From Prevotella sp. (GTDB taxonomy: Bacteria; Bacteroidota; Bacteroidia; Bacteroidales; Bacteroidaceae), in contig JAFSKJ010000100.1 of the NCBI GenBank assembly GCA_017449025.1, positions 1 to 40,348 on the forward strand: 40,348 nt of DNA, in the 5' to 3' direction. How positions within the stretch are numbered: the first letter of the stretch is position 1; each line of letters begins with the position of its first letter. Made by a program: the position numbers and the translations under genes. This document shows positions 1 through 8,103 of this stretch, one piece after another. The notes below the pieces were generated by a model that was not told where the DNA came from, did no database searches, and saw nothing but the letters and a program-made list of their open reading frames with translations.

Positions 1-1079
1 TCGCGCAGCTTCTGCTTCGGTTCGAGCAGGGCCTGCAGGATGCACTTCTGCGTGGCACGGCTGCCGATGATGTAGGCACCGATGCGGTTGATGCTGGCAT
101 CGAAGTAGTCCAGTCCAACGTGGGCACGGTCGAGGGCATCGCTGCGCACGAGTTCCTTGAAGAGGTCCAGCGTCTGGTCGTTCATGATGGTCACGTGGTC
201 GGAGTCCCAACGCACCGGACGGCTGACGTGGAGCATCAGCTCGGGCACGTACATGAGCAGGGTGGAGACGAAGTCGGAGACGTTCTCGGTCTGCTCGTAG
301 TGGCCGGTGTCGATGGTGTAGATGGCCTTGCGTGTGGCGCAGTAGGCGGTGTAGAAGTCGTGCGAGCCCACGGTGTAGCTCTCCAGTCCGATGCCGAAGA
401 GCTTGGCCTCGAAGCAGTTCTTCACCCAGTCGAGCTTCTCCTCCATGATCTCGTCGAGCGAGGCGGCGAGAATCTCACGATACTTCTTGCGCTGTACGGG
501 CATGTCCTTCGAGCCGTCGTGCACCCAGATGTTCATGATGCAGGGGTCGTTCTGTGCCTTACCCATAGCGTCGGCAATCTTGCGGCAGCGCTTGGTGTGC
601 TCAATCCAGAAGTCGCGGATGGACTTGTCGGGGTTCGACAGTGTGAGGTCGCCGGACTTCGGGTGAGAGAACGATGTGGAGTTGAAGTCGAGCTTCATGT
701 TGTTCTCCTTGGCCCAGTCAATCCAGCTCTGGAAGTGCTTCACCTCCACCTGGTCGCGGTCGACGAACTGTCCGCCGAAGTCGCCGTAGATTTCGTGGAG
801 GTTCAGGCGGTGGTTGCCGCCGAGCAGGGTCTTGACGAACTCAATGTCCTGGCGCACCTCGTCGATGGTGCGTGCGCGGCCAGGGTAGTTGCCAGTGGTC
901 TGGATGCCGCCGGAGAGGGCCTCGTTGCGCTCGAAGCCTACCACGTCGTCGCTCTGCCAGCAGTGGAGTGAGATCTGCTGCTTCTGGAGCTGGTCAAGTA
1001 CTGCGTCGGTGTCGACGCCAATGGCTGCGTAGCGCTCTTTGGCTACGGCATAAGCCTGTTCAATGAGATTTGCTTTCAT
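1..1079 (-). CDS. rhaA: L-rhamnose isomerase, C-terminus cut by window edge
   Basis: Converts L-rhamnose to L-rhamnulose in the cytoplasm, the first step of rhamnose catabolism. About 359 codons are present from the ATG at 1077-1079, and the frame is still open at base 1; the family is usually about 415-420 residues, so roughly the last 60 are outside. The reverse-strand translation starts MKANLIEQAYAVAKERY and contains LHEIYGDFGGQF (near residue 94), GLESYTVGSHDFY (near 231), IDTGHYEQ (near 256) and LHVSRPVRWDSDH (near 283). These carry the Glu, Asp and His residues expected to bind the catalytic divalent metals. It lies 64 bases downstream of rhaB on the same strand, so the two probably share the rhaB promoter. 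Product identity is from recognised family sequence and is secure. Confidence 0.93.
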   Translation of the reverse strand, partial: MKANLIEQAYAVAKERYAAIGVDTDAVLDQLQKQQISLHCWQSDDVVGFERNEALSGGIQTTGNYPGRARTIDEVRQDIEFVKTLLGGNHRLNLHEIYGDFGGQFVDRDQVEVKHFQSWIDWAKENNMKLDFNSTSFSHPKSGDLTLSNPDKSIRDFWIEHTKRCRKIADAMGKAQNDPCIMNIWVHDGSKDMPVQRKKYREILAASLDEIMEEKLDWVKNCFEAKLFGIGLESYTVGSHDFYTAYCATRKAIYTIDTGHYEQTENVSDFVSTLLMYVPELMLHVSRPVRWDSDHVTIMNDQTLDLFKELVRSDALDRAHVGLDYFDASINRIGAYIIGSRATQKCILQALLEPKQKLR

Positions 1080-1100
1080 GTTCGTTTGTGATTTGTTGTT

Positions 1101-1160
1101 TCGATATTTCGTTATTTCGATATTTCGTTATTTCGATATTTCGTTATTTCGTTATTTCGA
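1101..1160. repeat. 16-base tandem repeat between rhaB and rhaA
   Basis: Three perfect consecutive copies of TCGATATTTCGTTATT (1101-1116, 1117-1132, 1133-1148) are followed by a partial copy to 1160. The unit itself is made of two 8-base halves that differ at two bases. The array fills most of the rhaB-rhaA gap and runs into the coding end of rhaB, whose last codons and TAA stop (1144-1146) are made of repeat sequence. Confidence 0.9.
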
Positions 1161-2622
1161 GGTATTTGTGGTAGGCCTCGTCCCAGGCGGCTTTGTCCTG
1201 AGGCTCGTACTTCACCATTTCTGTAGAGGCGGCGATTATGGCGCGCATCTCCCAGATGTCACTCACCAGCCCGGCGGCCTTGGCCTGCATCATGATGTTG
1301 CCGATGGCGGTACACTCCTGCGGGCCTGCCAGCACAGTGGCACCCGTTGAGTTGGCAGTGAACTGGTTGAGGTACTTGTTCAGCGAGCCGCCGCCAATGA
1401 TGTGCAGCGTCTGAAGCTTGAAGGGAGCGAACTCCTGGAGCCACGTGAACACCTGACGGTAGCGCAGAGCCAGCGAGTCGAAGATGCAGCGGCAGATCTC
1501 TGCCGGTGTCTCGGGCACGGGCTGGTTGGTGTTGCGGCAGTACTTCTGTATGGCGCCAATCATCGACGAGGGTGCGGCAAACATCTGGTCGTCGGGGTTG
1601 ATGATAGAGCGGAAAGGCGCCACCTCCATTGCCGAGCCTTGCAGCTCGGGATGGCTCAGCTTCTTCACCTCCTCGGGCCACTCCAGGCGGCAGCGCTCGT
1701 AGAGCCACATGCCGCAGATGTTCTTAAGGAAGCGGGTGGTGCCCTCTATGCCGCCTTCGTTGGTGAAGTTACGCTCATAGCTGAGGTCGCTGATGATGGC
1801 GTCGGGCGTCTCAATGCCCATGAGGCTCCATGTGCCGCTGCTCAGGTATGCGAACTGCTCGTCCTTGGCAGGCACGGCGGCTACGGCAGAGCCTGTGTCG
1901 TGTCCGGCAACGGCTATGACAGGTACGGCTCCCAGTCCCGTCAGGCGCTGCACCTCGTCGGTGAGCACGCCGATGACGGTGCCGGGGTTCACCATCTTAC
2001 CGAACTTGGAGCGGCTGAGTCCGAGGCTGGCCAGCAGGCGTTCGTCGAGCTGCTTGGTGCGCGGGTCGAGCAGCTGCGAGGTAGAGGCGATGGTGTATTC
2101 GCACACCTCGTTGCCCGTGAGCATCCACGAGAGAGCATCGGGCACGAACAGTATCTTCTTGGCCTGCATGAAGGCTGTGTTCTGCTCGCGCTTCATGGCG
2201 TAGAGCTGGAAGATGGAGTTGAAGTTCATGAACTGTATGCCCGTAACGTCGTAGACCTCCTTCTTTGAGATAACGTGCTTCAGGTAGTCGTCCATGGCGT
2301 CGAAGGTGACGGGGTCGCGGTATGCGCGCGGGTTCCTAAGTATTGCTCCGTCGTCGCCTATGAAGACGAAGTCTACACCCCACGTGTCGATGCCTATGGA
2401 GGTGATTTCAAGTCCGCGCGAGGCCACCTCCTTCAGTCCGCGTATGATTTCGAAATACAGAGCATAGATGTCCCAGTAGTAGTGTCCCCCCTGCTCTATA
2501 AGGTTGTTGGGGAAGCGCGTCACTTCCTCAAGGCTGAAACGCCCGTCGGCAATGCTGCCGATAATGGTACGGCCGCTGGTGGCGCCCAGGTCTACGGCAA
2601 AGAAATACTTGTTGTTTTCCAT
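1144..2622 (-). CDS. rhaB: Rhamnulokinase (FGGY-family kinase)
   Basis: Phosphorylates L-rhamnulose with ATP, the step after RhaA. The 492-residue protein has the FGGY-kinase signatures FAVDLGATSGRT near residues 7-18 (phosphate-binding loop), AVAGHDTGSAV near 238, and GGGSLNKYLNQFTANSTG near 405. The ATG at 2620-2622 was chosen because the family normally begins just before the AVDLGA motif. The frame is open 25 codons further upstream, but that stretch overlaps the promoter and reads as a hydrophobic tail absent from the family. The C-terminus (YLEITK) is encoded by the junction repeat. It is first gene of a rhaB-rhaA unit. In Bacteroides thetaiotaomicron the equivalent operon is controlled by an AraC-type regulator; none is in this window. 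Confidence 0.94.
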   Translation of the reverse strand: MENNKYFFAVDLGATSGRTIIGSIADGRFSLEEVTRFPNNLIEQGGHYYWDIYALYFEIIRGLKEVASRGLEITSIGIDTWGVDFVFIGDDGAILRNPRAYRDPVTFDAMDDYLKHVISKKEVYDVTGIQFMNFNSIFQLYAMKREQNTAFMQAKKILFVPDALSWMLTGNEVCEYTIASTSQLLDPRTKQLDERLLASLGLSRSKFGKMVNPGTVIGVLTDEVQRLTGLGAVPVIAVAGHDTGSAVAAVPAKDEQFAYLSSGTWSLMGIETPDAIISDLSYERNFTNEGGIEGTTRFLKNICGMWLYERCRLEWPEEVKKLSHPELQGSAMEVAPFRSIINPDDQMFAAPSSMIGAIQKYCRNTNQPVPETPAEICRCIFDSLALRYRQVFTWLQEFAPFKLQTLHIIGGGSLNKYLNQFTANSTGATVLAGPQECTAIGNIMMQAKAAGLVSDIWEMRAIIAASTEMVKYEPQDKAAWDEAYHKYLEITK

Positions 2623-2664
2623 TATGTGTCTTAGCTTGATTAGTAGTACAATACAAAACGCTGG

Positions 2665-2697
2665 CAAAGATACGAAAAAAACAAGTATCGTCACCAA
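2665..2697 (-). promoter_or_regulatory. Promoter of rhaB
   Basis: The minus strand reads TATCTTTG (2665-2672), a perfect TAnnTTTG -7 box, with a TTG 22 bases upstream (2695-2697) as a weak -33 element. It lies about 43 bases from the chosen rhaB start. Confidence 0.65.
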
Positions 2698-2734
2698 CGT
2701 TTTTTGATTTTATCACTAAGATTTTTGAGAAGGC

Positions 2735-3994
2735 CTACAGTTTGCCCTGCTCTCCGAGGTACGAGTCCTTGAAGCCAAGGAAATAAAGCACGCCGTCGAG
2801 GCCCACGGTGTTGATGGACTGCTTGGCGTTAGCCACCACACGCGGCTTGGCGTGGAAGGCTATCCCCAGACCGGCCTCGCTTATCATGGGCAGGTCGTTG
2901 GCACCGTCGCCTACGGCAATGGTCTGCGCCAGGTTCACCTTCTCCACCTGCGCTATGAGCTTCAGCAGCTCCGCCTTGCGGTGGCCGTCTACCACGTCGC
3001 CGACATAGCGCCCGGTGAGCTTGCCGTTGTCGTCAATCTCCAGTTCGTTGGCATAGACGTAGTCAATGCCGTACTTACGCTGCAGATACTCGCCAAAGTA
3101 GGTGAATCCGCCAGAGAGTATGGCAATCTTGTAGCCGCAGCGCTTCAGGATGGTCATCAGCCGGTCAACGCCCTCGGTGATGGGCAGGTGCTCGGCAATG
3201 TCCTGCATCACGCTTACGTCCAGTCCCTTGAGTAGTGCCACGCGCCGCGTGAAGCTCTCCTTGAAGTCTATCTCTCCGCGCATGGCACTCTCTGTGATGG
3301 CGCGCACCTCGGCTCCCACTCCGTTGCGCTCGGCCAGCTCGTCGATGCACTCCGTCTGTATGAGCGTGGAGTCCATGTCGAAGCAGATGAGGCGGCGCAT
3401 GCGGCGGAACATGTCATCCTTCTGGAACGAGAAGTCGATGCCCAGCTCGGCCGAGAGCCTCAACAGGCGGCTCTGCATCTCCTGCCTGTCTTGCGGTTCG
3501 CCGCGCAGCGAGAACTCTATGCAGGCGCGTATGTGCTTGGCGGGATTCTTTATGCTCTTGCGACCTGTCATGCGGCGTATGGCGTCGATGTTGAACCCCT
3601 GGTCGGCAATGACCTGTGTGGCTGCCTCTATCTGCTTAGCCTCCAGCTCACGCCCCATGACCATCAGTATGTAGCGGTTCTTGCCCTGATGGCCCACCCA
3701 GTCTTCGTACTCATCGTCGCTGATGGGCGAGAAGCCTATGTTCACGCCCAGCTCGGTGGCCTTGAAGAGCAGTTCCTTCATAACCTGCCCGCTGTGCATC
3801 TCATCCATGCGGATGAGTATGCCCAACGACAGAGTGGAGTGTATGTCGGCCTGGCCGATGTCGAGAATCTGTGCGTCGTACTTTGCCAGTATTCCCATGA
3901 CCGAGGCGGTGAGTCCGGGTCGGTCTTGGCCTGTTATGCGCACAAGAATCTGTTCCTCGCGCACTGCCTGCGTGGCGTTGTCGTTAGTTTGCAT
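2735..3994 (-). CDS. serB: Phosphoserine phosphatase with tandem ACT domains
   Basis: Catalyses the last step of serine synthesis, dephosphorylating O-phospho-L-serine. The 419-residue protein has two N-terminal ACT-like regulatory regions (about residues 14-85 and 100-175; the first begins ILVRITGQDRPGLTASVMG). A C-terminal HAD phosphatase domain follows, with nucleophile motif DMDSTLIQTE near residue 203, the conserved Ser in AILSGGFTYFGE near 290-305, and the metal-binding GDGANDLPM near 361. The two-ACT plus HAD layout is the usual long SerB of Bacteroidota and actinobacteria. It starts 18 bases after the alaS stop on the same strand, so the two are probably cotranscribed. Confidence 0.94.
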   Translation of the reverse strand: MQTNDNATQAVREEQILVRITGQDRPGLTASVMGILAKYDAQILDIGQADIHSTLSLGILIRMDEMHSGQVMKELLFKATELGVNIGFSPISDDEYEDWVGHQGKNRYILMVMGRELEAKQIEAATQVIADQGFNIDAIRRMTGRKSIKNPAKHIRACIEFSLRGEPQDRQEMQSRLLRLSAELGIDFSFQKDDMFRRMRRLICFDMDSTLIQTECIDELAERNGVGAEVRAITESAMRGEIDFKESFTRRVALLKGLDVSVMQDIAEHLPITEGVDRLMTILKRCGYKIAILSGGFTYFGEYLQRKYGIDYVYANELEIDDNGKLTGRYVGDVVDGHRKAELLKLIAQVEKVNLAQTIAVGDGANDLPMISEAGLGIAFHAKPRVVANAKQSINTVGLDGVLYFLGFKDSYLGEQGKL

Positions 3995-4012
3995 ATCCTG
4001 CTAATGTTGATG

Positions 4013-6775
4013 TTACAGCCCAGCCAGCTCAACCACCTTGTCTACAGCCGCCGAGAGTCCGTCGGCATTCTTGCCGCCAGCCTGTGCGAAGTGTGGCTGC
4101 CCGCCGCCGCCGCCCTGTATGAGCTTGGCGGCCTCGCGCACCATCTGTCCGGCGTTCAGGCCGTGCTCGCTAACCATGTCGTCGCTCATCATGATGGTGA
4201 GCTGCGGCTTCTCGTTGGCCTTGGTGCCGAGCACGCAGAGCAGTGAGACTGAGCCGTCGGCCTGCCCCGCGACTGCTGTGCGTATCTTGAAGGCAAGGTC
4301 CTTGGCGGCGGCTGGCTCCAGGGGCATGACGCTGGTAATTACCTTTACGCCGTTCACCTCGCGGGCCTTCTCCACCAGTTGCTTGGCGAAGCGCTCCACG
4401 GCCTGTGCCTGGAAGGTCTCTATCTCCTTCTTCATGCTGTCGTGCTCCTCAATGTACTTGCGGATGACGCCCTGCAGGTCCTTGGCGTTGTTGAAGAACG
4501 ACTTCACGGCCTTCAGCGTGTCCTCGATGCCGTAGAGCATTTCCTCGCACTCCTTGCCCGTCTTGGCCTCTATGCGGCGTATGCCTGCTGCCACGCTGGC
4601 TTCAGACAATATCTTGAAGAATCCTATGCGGCCCGTAGAGGTGGCGTGGATGCCGCCGCACAGCTCGCATGAGGGTCCGAACTGTATCACGCGCACCTTG
4701 TCGCCGTACTTCTCGCCGAAGAGTGCTATGGCTCCCAGCTTCTTTGCCTCGTCCATGGGCATGTCTCGGTGCTCGTCGCGGTGCAGGTCCTGGCGTATCA
4801 TGTCGTTCACCAAGCGCTCCACCTCTCGCAGCTGCTCGTCGCTCACCTTCTCGAAGTGTGAGAAGTCGAAGCGCAGGGTGTCGGGACTGACGAACGAGCC
4901 TTTCTGCTCCACGTGGTCGCCCAACACCTGCTTCAGGGCGTAGTCCAAGAGGTGGGTGGCTGTATGGTTGGCAGCCGAGGCGTCGCGCTTGTCGGTGTCG
5001 ACGCAGGCCATGAACTCTGCCGTGAGGTCTTTGGGCAGCTGCTTCACAATGTGTACGGTCTGGCCGTTCTCGCGCTTCGAGTCTATCACCTCTATGGTCT
5101 CTGTCTCGGAGACGAGCACGCCCTGGTCGCCCACCTGGCCGCCCATCTCGCCGTAGAAGGGCGTGTAGTCGAGCACCAGCTCGTAGAACTCGTTCTTCTT
5201 CTGTGTCACCTTGCGGTAGCGTATGATGTGGCAGGAGTATTCGGAGTAGTCGTAGCCCACGAACTGCTGAAGCCCCCCTTCCGTCCCCCCTTGGGGGGAA
5301 ACTTCTGAGGCGATAGACTCCTCCCCCAAGGGGGAGGTTGGGAGGGGGCTTATCCAATCCCCATTCTCGACGGCGGCGGCATTGCGGGCGCGCTCTTTCT
5401 GCTTCTGCATCTCCATCTGGAATTGCTCTTCGTTGACGGTGAAGCCGTTTTCGCGGCAGATAAGCTCGGTGAGGTCGAGGGGGAAGCCGTAGGTGTCGAA
5501 CAGGCGGAAGGCCTGTGCTCCGTCAAGCTCTGTCTTGCCTTCGCTCTTCATCTGCTCCATGGCCTTGTCTAAAAGCGAGATACCCTTGTCCAAGGTGCGC
5601 AGGAAGGCGTCCTCTTCCTCCTTCATCACCTTGGCTATGAGCGTCTGCTGCGCCTTCAGCTCGGGGAAGGCATCGCCCATCTCGTCGACAAGCGTGGGCA
5701 GAAGCTTGTAAAGGAAAGCCTCCTTCTGTCCGAGGAACGTGTAGGCATAGCGGACGGCACGGCGCAGGATACGCCGGATGACGTAGCCGGCCTTGGCATT
5801 AGAGGGCAGCTGGCCGTCGGCAATGGAGAAGGCCACGGCGCGCAGGTGGTCGGCGCAGACGCGCATGGCCACATCAATAAGCCCCCCTTCCGTCCCCCCC
5901 TGGGGGGAAACCTGCTCCTCCCCCAGGGGGGAGGTTGGGAGGGGGCTCCCATATTTTAGCCCCGTAATCTCCTCTTCCTTCCTGATGATAGGCTGGAACA
6001 CGTCGGTGTCGTAGTTGGAGTGCTTGCCCTGCATCATGCGCACAAGGCGCTCGAAGCCCATTCCCGTGTCGATGACGTTCATGGTCAGCTTCTCTAACGA
6101 GCCGTCGGCCTTGCGGTTGTATTGCATGAACACAAGGTTCCATATCTCTATCACCTGCGGGTCGTCCTTGTTCACCAGTTCGCGGCCCGGCTTGCCGTTC
6201 TTCCTCTCTGCCTCCGGTCTGGAGTCGACATGAATCTCCGAGCACGGGCCGCAAGGCCCCGTGTCGCCCATCTCCCAGAAGTTATCGTGCTTGTTGCCGT
6301 TTATGATGTGGTCGGCAGGCACATGCTTGAGCCAGTAGCCGGCGGCCTCGTCGTCGCGTTCCAGGCCCTCCGAAGGGTCGCCCTCGAACACGGTGACGTA
6401 GAGGTCGTCGGGGTTCAGCTTGAGCACGTCAACCAAGTACTCCCACGCCATGTCTATGGCACCCTCCTTGAAGTAGTCGCCAAACGACCAGTTGCCCAGC
6501 ATCTCGAACATGGTGTGGTGGTATGTGTCATGGCCCACCTCTTCCAGGTCGTTATGCTTGCCTGACACGCGCAGGCACTTCTGGGTGTCGGCGCGTCGCC
6601 GTGGCTCCGGCTCGCGCGTACCTAATATTATATCTTTCCACTGGTTCATGCCAGCGTTGGTGAACATCAGTGTAGGATCGTCCTTTACCACCATAGGTGC
6701 CGATGGCACTATGGCATGTTGCTTCGACTCGAAGAAGCTCTTGAACGAGTCGCGAATCTCTTTTGCGGTCATCAT
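4013..6775 (-). CDS. alaS: Alanyl-tRNA synthetase with two in-frame palindromic-element insertions
   Basis: Charges tRNA-Ala and edits mischarged Ser/Gly-tRNA-Ala. At 920 residues it is about 50 longer than the usual 870-876. The N-terminal class II catalytic core is present ([11 protein letters not shown], then SLRV-like [17 protein letters not shown]). The editing domain has [11 protein letters not shown] near residue 600 and CELCGGIHA near 701, which supply the HxxxH and CxxxH zinc ligands. The C-Ala domain ends with [15 protein letters not shown]. The extra length is two Pro/Gly-rich peptides, at about residues 277-299 and 476-502, both reading [11 protein letters not shown]...[11 protein letters not shown]. 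They are encoded by palindromic DNA elements and fall in loops: before the IDVAMRV helix of the catalytic domain, and just ahead of the editing region. The start is MM; the second ATG (6770-6772) is equally possible. No clear promoter lies in the 24-base gap to the upstream esterase gene. Confidence 0.96.
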   Translation of the reverse strand: MMTAKEIRDSFKSFFESKQHAIVPSAPMVVKDDPTLMFTNAGMNQWKDIILGTREPEPRRRADTQKCLRVSGKHNDLEEVGHDTYHHTMFEMLGNWSFGDYFKEGAIDMAWEYLVDVLKLNPDDLYVTVFEGDPSEGLERDDEAAGYWLKHVPADHIINGNKHDNFWEMGDTGPCGPCSEIHVDSRPEAERKNGKPGRELVNKDDPQVIEIWNLVFMQYNRKADGSLEKLTMNVIDTGMGFERLVRMMQGKHSNYDTDVFQPIIRKEEEITGLKYGSPLPTSPLGEEQVSPQGGTEGGLIDVAMRVCADHLRAVAFSIADGQLPSNAKAGYVIRRILRRAVRYAYTFLGQKEAFLYKLLPTLVDEMGDAFPELKAQQTLIAKVMKEEEDAFLRTLDKGISLLDKAMEQMKSEGKTELDGAQAFRLFDTYGFPLDLTELICRENGFTVNEEQFQMEMQKQKERARNAAAVENGDWISPLPTSPLGEESIASEVSPQGGTEGGLQQFVGYDYSEYSCHIIRYRKVTQKKNEFYELVLDYTPFYGEMGGQVGDQGVLVSETETIEVIDSKRENGQTVHIVKQLPKDLTAEFMACVDTDKRDASAANHTATHLLDYALKQVLGDHVEQKGSFVSPDTLRFDFSHFEKVSDEQLREVERLVNDMIRQDLHRDEHRDMPMDEAKKLGAIALFGEKYGDKVRVIQFGPSCELCGGIHATSTGRIGFFKILSEASVAAGIRRIEAKTGKECEEMLYGIEDTLKAVKSFFNNAKDLQGVIRKYIEEHDSMKKEIETFQAQAVERFAKQLVEKAREVNGVKVITSVMPLEPAAAKDLAFKIRTAVAGQADGSVSLLCVLGTKANEKPQLTIMMSDDMVSEHGLNAGQMVREAAKLIQGGGGGQPHFAQAGGKNADGLSAAVDKVVELAGL
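5271..5350 (-). repeat. Palindromic element copy 1, inside alaS (80 bases)
   Basis: On the plus strand the left arm starts AGCCCCCCTTCCGTCCCC and the right arm ends GGTTGGGAGGGGGCT. The arms are imperfect inverted repeats, and each has its own inner palindrome (CCCCCTTGGGGG / CCCCCAAGGGGG). The alaS reading frame passes through without a stop and gives [11 protein letters not shown], then SIASE, then [11 protein letters not shown]. It is 12 bases longer in the centre than copy 2, so both keep the same frame. Confidence 0.93.
5880..5947 (-). repeat. Palindromic element copy 2, inside alaS (68 bases)
   Basis: Same family and orientation as the element at 5271-5350. The left arm begins AGCCCCCCTTCCGTCCCC and the right arm ends GGTTGGGAGGGGGCT. 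The inner palindromes here have CCCCCTGGGGGG and CCCCCAGGGGGG centres, so both arms share a CT/AG centre whereas copy 1 has TT/AA. In the alaS frame it encodes [12 protein letters not shown] followed by [11 protein letters not shown]. Confidence 0.93.
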
Positions 6776-6799
6776 TCTATTCTTATATTTGACAATAAT

Positions 6800-7852
6800 C
6801 TATTTTGTTGGCATCCATTCGTCGGCCAGCTTGAACACGCGCTCCAGGGTTATCTGCTCTGCCTCCTTCTTGGTGAGCTGGCGGCTCCAGGCCACGCGCT
6901 CCTTGGTCTGGGCACCCTCGCCCGTGTTGTTGTACTCCATGTAGCGTGCCGTCTGCTCGCGGTGCTTCTCCCAGTGGTGCCAGCCCTCGGGACGTATGCC
7001 CTTGGGCAGCTTGCAGTTCATGAACAGCGTGTAGCCGTAATCGCGCCACGGACGCCCGAGATAAACCTTGGTGGCCTCAGGCGCAGTGGTTATGGTGCAG
7101 TTGGAGAAGACATAGCCGAAGGCCACATCCTGCGGTGTGGAGGCGGCTGTGATGTAGGAATTGATCTTGCAGAAGATGGTGCACCTCTCGAACCACGCCG
7201 TCGACGGGCCGAATATGAAGTCTGTGGTGCCCTCTATGTAGCAGTCCTCGAAGTAGTTGCGAGTATTGGGCATGCCGGTGTACACCGTGTCCTGATTGCC
7301 AAGGAGCCTGCAGTTGAAGAATCTTATCTTGTCGCCCTGCGTATGTACGGCCACGGCCTGTCCCAACTTGGCTGCGTTGTTCTCTATTGTGATGTTCTTG
7401 AACGTGATGTCGTTGGCATCCACCCTGACGGTGAACGTGCGGAAGGTGCCTAACTTTGGGCGGTCGCCCATGGCCAGCAGCTGCTGCTTCATTTCGGCAG
7501 GCCAGTAGCAGCCCTCCATGGTCAGGTTGGCGTGGTCGTCGTAGGTGATGATGGTCTGGTCGCGGTCTTCACCGCAAATCTCAATGTTCTGCAACCACTG
7601 GGGAATGATAATTTTCTCTTTGTAAGTCCCTTTCTTTACGTAGATCACCTTGTGATAGTCCATAAAGGCTCTGCACACCTCTATGGCTCCGCTCACGGTG
7701 CGGAACTCACCCGTACCGTCGCGAGCCACTACTATGGTGTCAGGACTGTCGTAGCTTTTTGCTGCTGCCGTGCCTGCTGTCATTACCACAGCCATGAGCA
7801 GCATAATCCGCCGCCAAGAGGGCAGGCGCTTGGGGGAAATGGTTGTCTTCAT
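6800..7852 (-). CDS. Secreted pectin methylesterase (CE8 family)
   Basis: Removes methyl esters from homogalacturonan (pectin), preparing it for lyases and hydrolases. The 350-residue protein from the ATG at 7850-7852 starts MKTTISPKRLPSWRRIM, and a hydrophobic stretch ending TAGTAAAKS is a signal peptide. Upstream in-frame codons overlap the promoter, so the longer start is rejected. Family motifs run in order: GTYKEKIIIPQW, ITFKNITIENNA, GQAVAVHTQGDK, CRLLGNQDTVYTG, CYIEGTTDFIFG and VYLGRPWRDYG. These hold the catalytic Gln, the two Asp residues (QDT and DFIFG) and the substrate-binding Arg/Trp. It acts in the periplasm or outside the cell. It is 24 bases upstream of alaS on the same strand, an odd pairing of a nutritional and a housekeeping gene. 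Confidence 0.92.
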   Translation of the reverse strand: MKTTISPKRLPSWRRIMLLMAVVMTAGTAAAKSYDSPDTIVVARDGTGEFRTVSGAIEVCRAFMDYHKVIYVKKGTYKEKIIIPQWLQNIEICGEDRDQTIITYDDHANLTMEGCYWPAEMKQQLLAMGDRPKLGTFRTFTVRVDANDITFKNITIENNAAKLGQAVAVHTQGDKIRFFNCRLLGNQDTVYTGMPNTRNYFEDCYIEGTTDFIFGPSTAWFERCTIFCKINSYITAASTPQDVAFGYVFSNCTITTAPEATKVYLGRPWRDYGYTLFMNCKLPKGIRPEGWHHWEKHREQTARYMEYNNTGEGAQTKERVAWSRQLTKKEAEQITLERVFKLADEWMPTK

Positions 7853-7878
7853 GTCATTAATTTGTTTCAATAAGGCCA

Positions 7879-7910
7879 CAAAATTACTAATTATTGTTGA
7901 CTTCGCGCAA
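7879..7910 (-). promoter_or_regulatory. Promoter of the pectin methylesterase gene
   Basis: The minus strand reads TTG (7908-7910), 21 bases, then TAATTTTG (7879-7886), matching the Bacteroidota -33/-7 consensus. It lies 26 bases before the ATG and may also drive alaS and serB. Confidence 0.75.
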
Positions 7911-8068
7911 TCTTTTGAGAATATTAACAATTCCAGGACGTAAAACAACTGCTCAGCCCCTCCTTACAAAGAACAAAAAACCTCATGGCAAGGAGCCTGA
8001 ATGGTTACAAAAGCAGGATGCCTGCAAAAAAAGTAGGCTGACAATAGCCGTATGTCGAAAAAAATGTG

Positions 8069-8076
8069 TAATTTTG
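8069..8076 (+). promoter_or_regulatory. -7 promoter box of lysS
   Basis: TAATTTTG matches TAnnTTTG and lies 27 bases before the lysS ATG. No good TTTG lies 19-21 bases upstream. Confidence 0.6.
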
Positions 8077-8103
8077 CAGCGAAAAATAAGATTATACATC
8101 AAT

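Noticed and set aside
120-971. Open frame on the plus strand (283 codons) at the left edge
   Set aside because: It is antisense to rhaA, whose reverse-strand translation is unmistakable.
7894-8103. N-terminal extension of lysS by 70 residues
   Set aside because: It crosses the promoter region, is not family-like, and the internal ATG gives the normal LysRS length.
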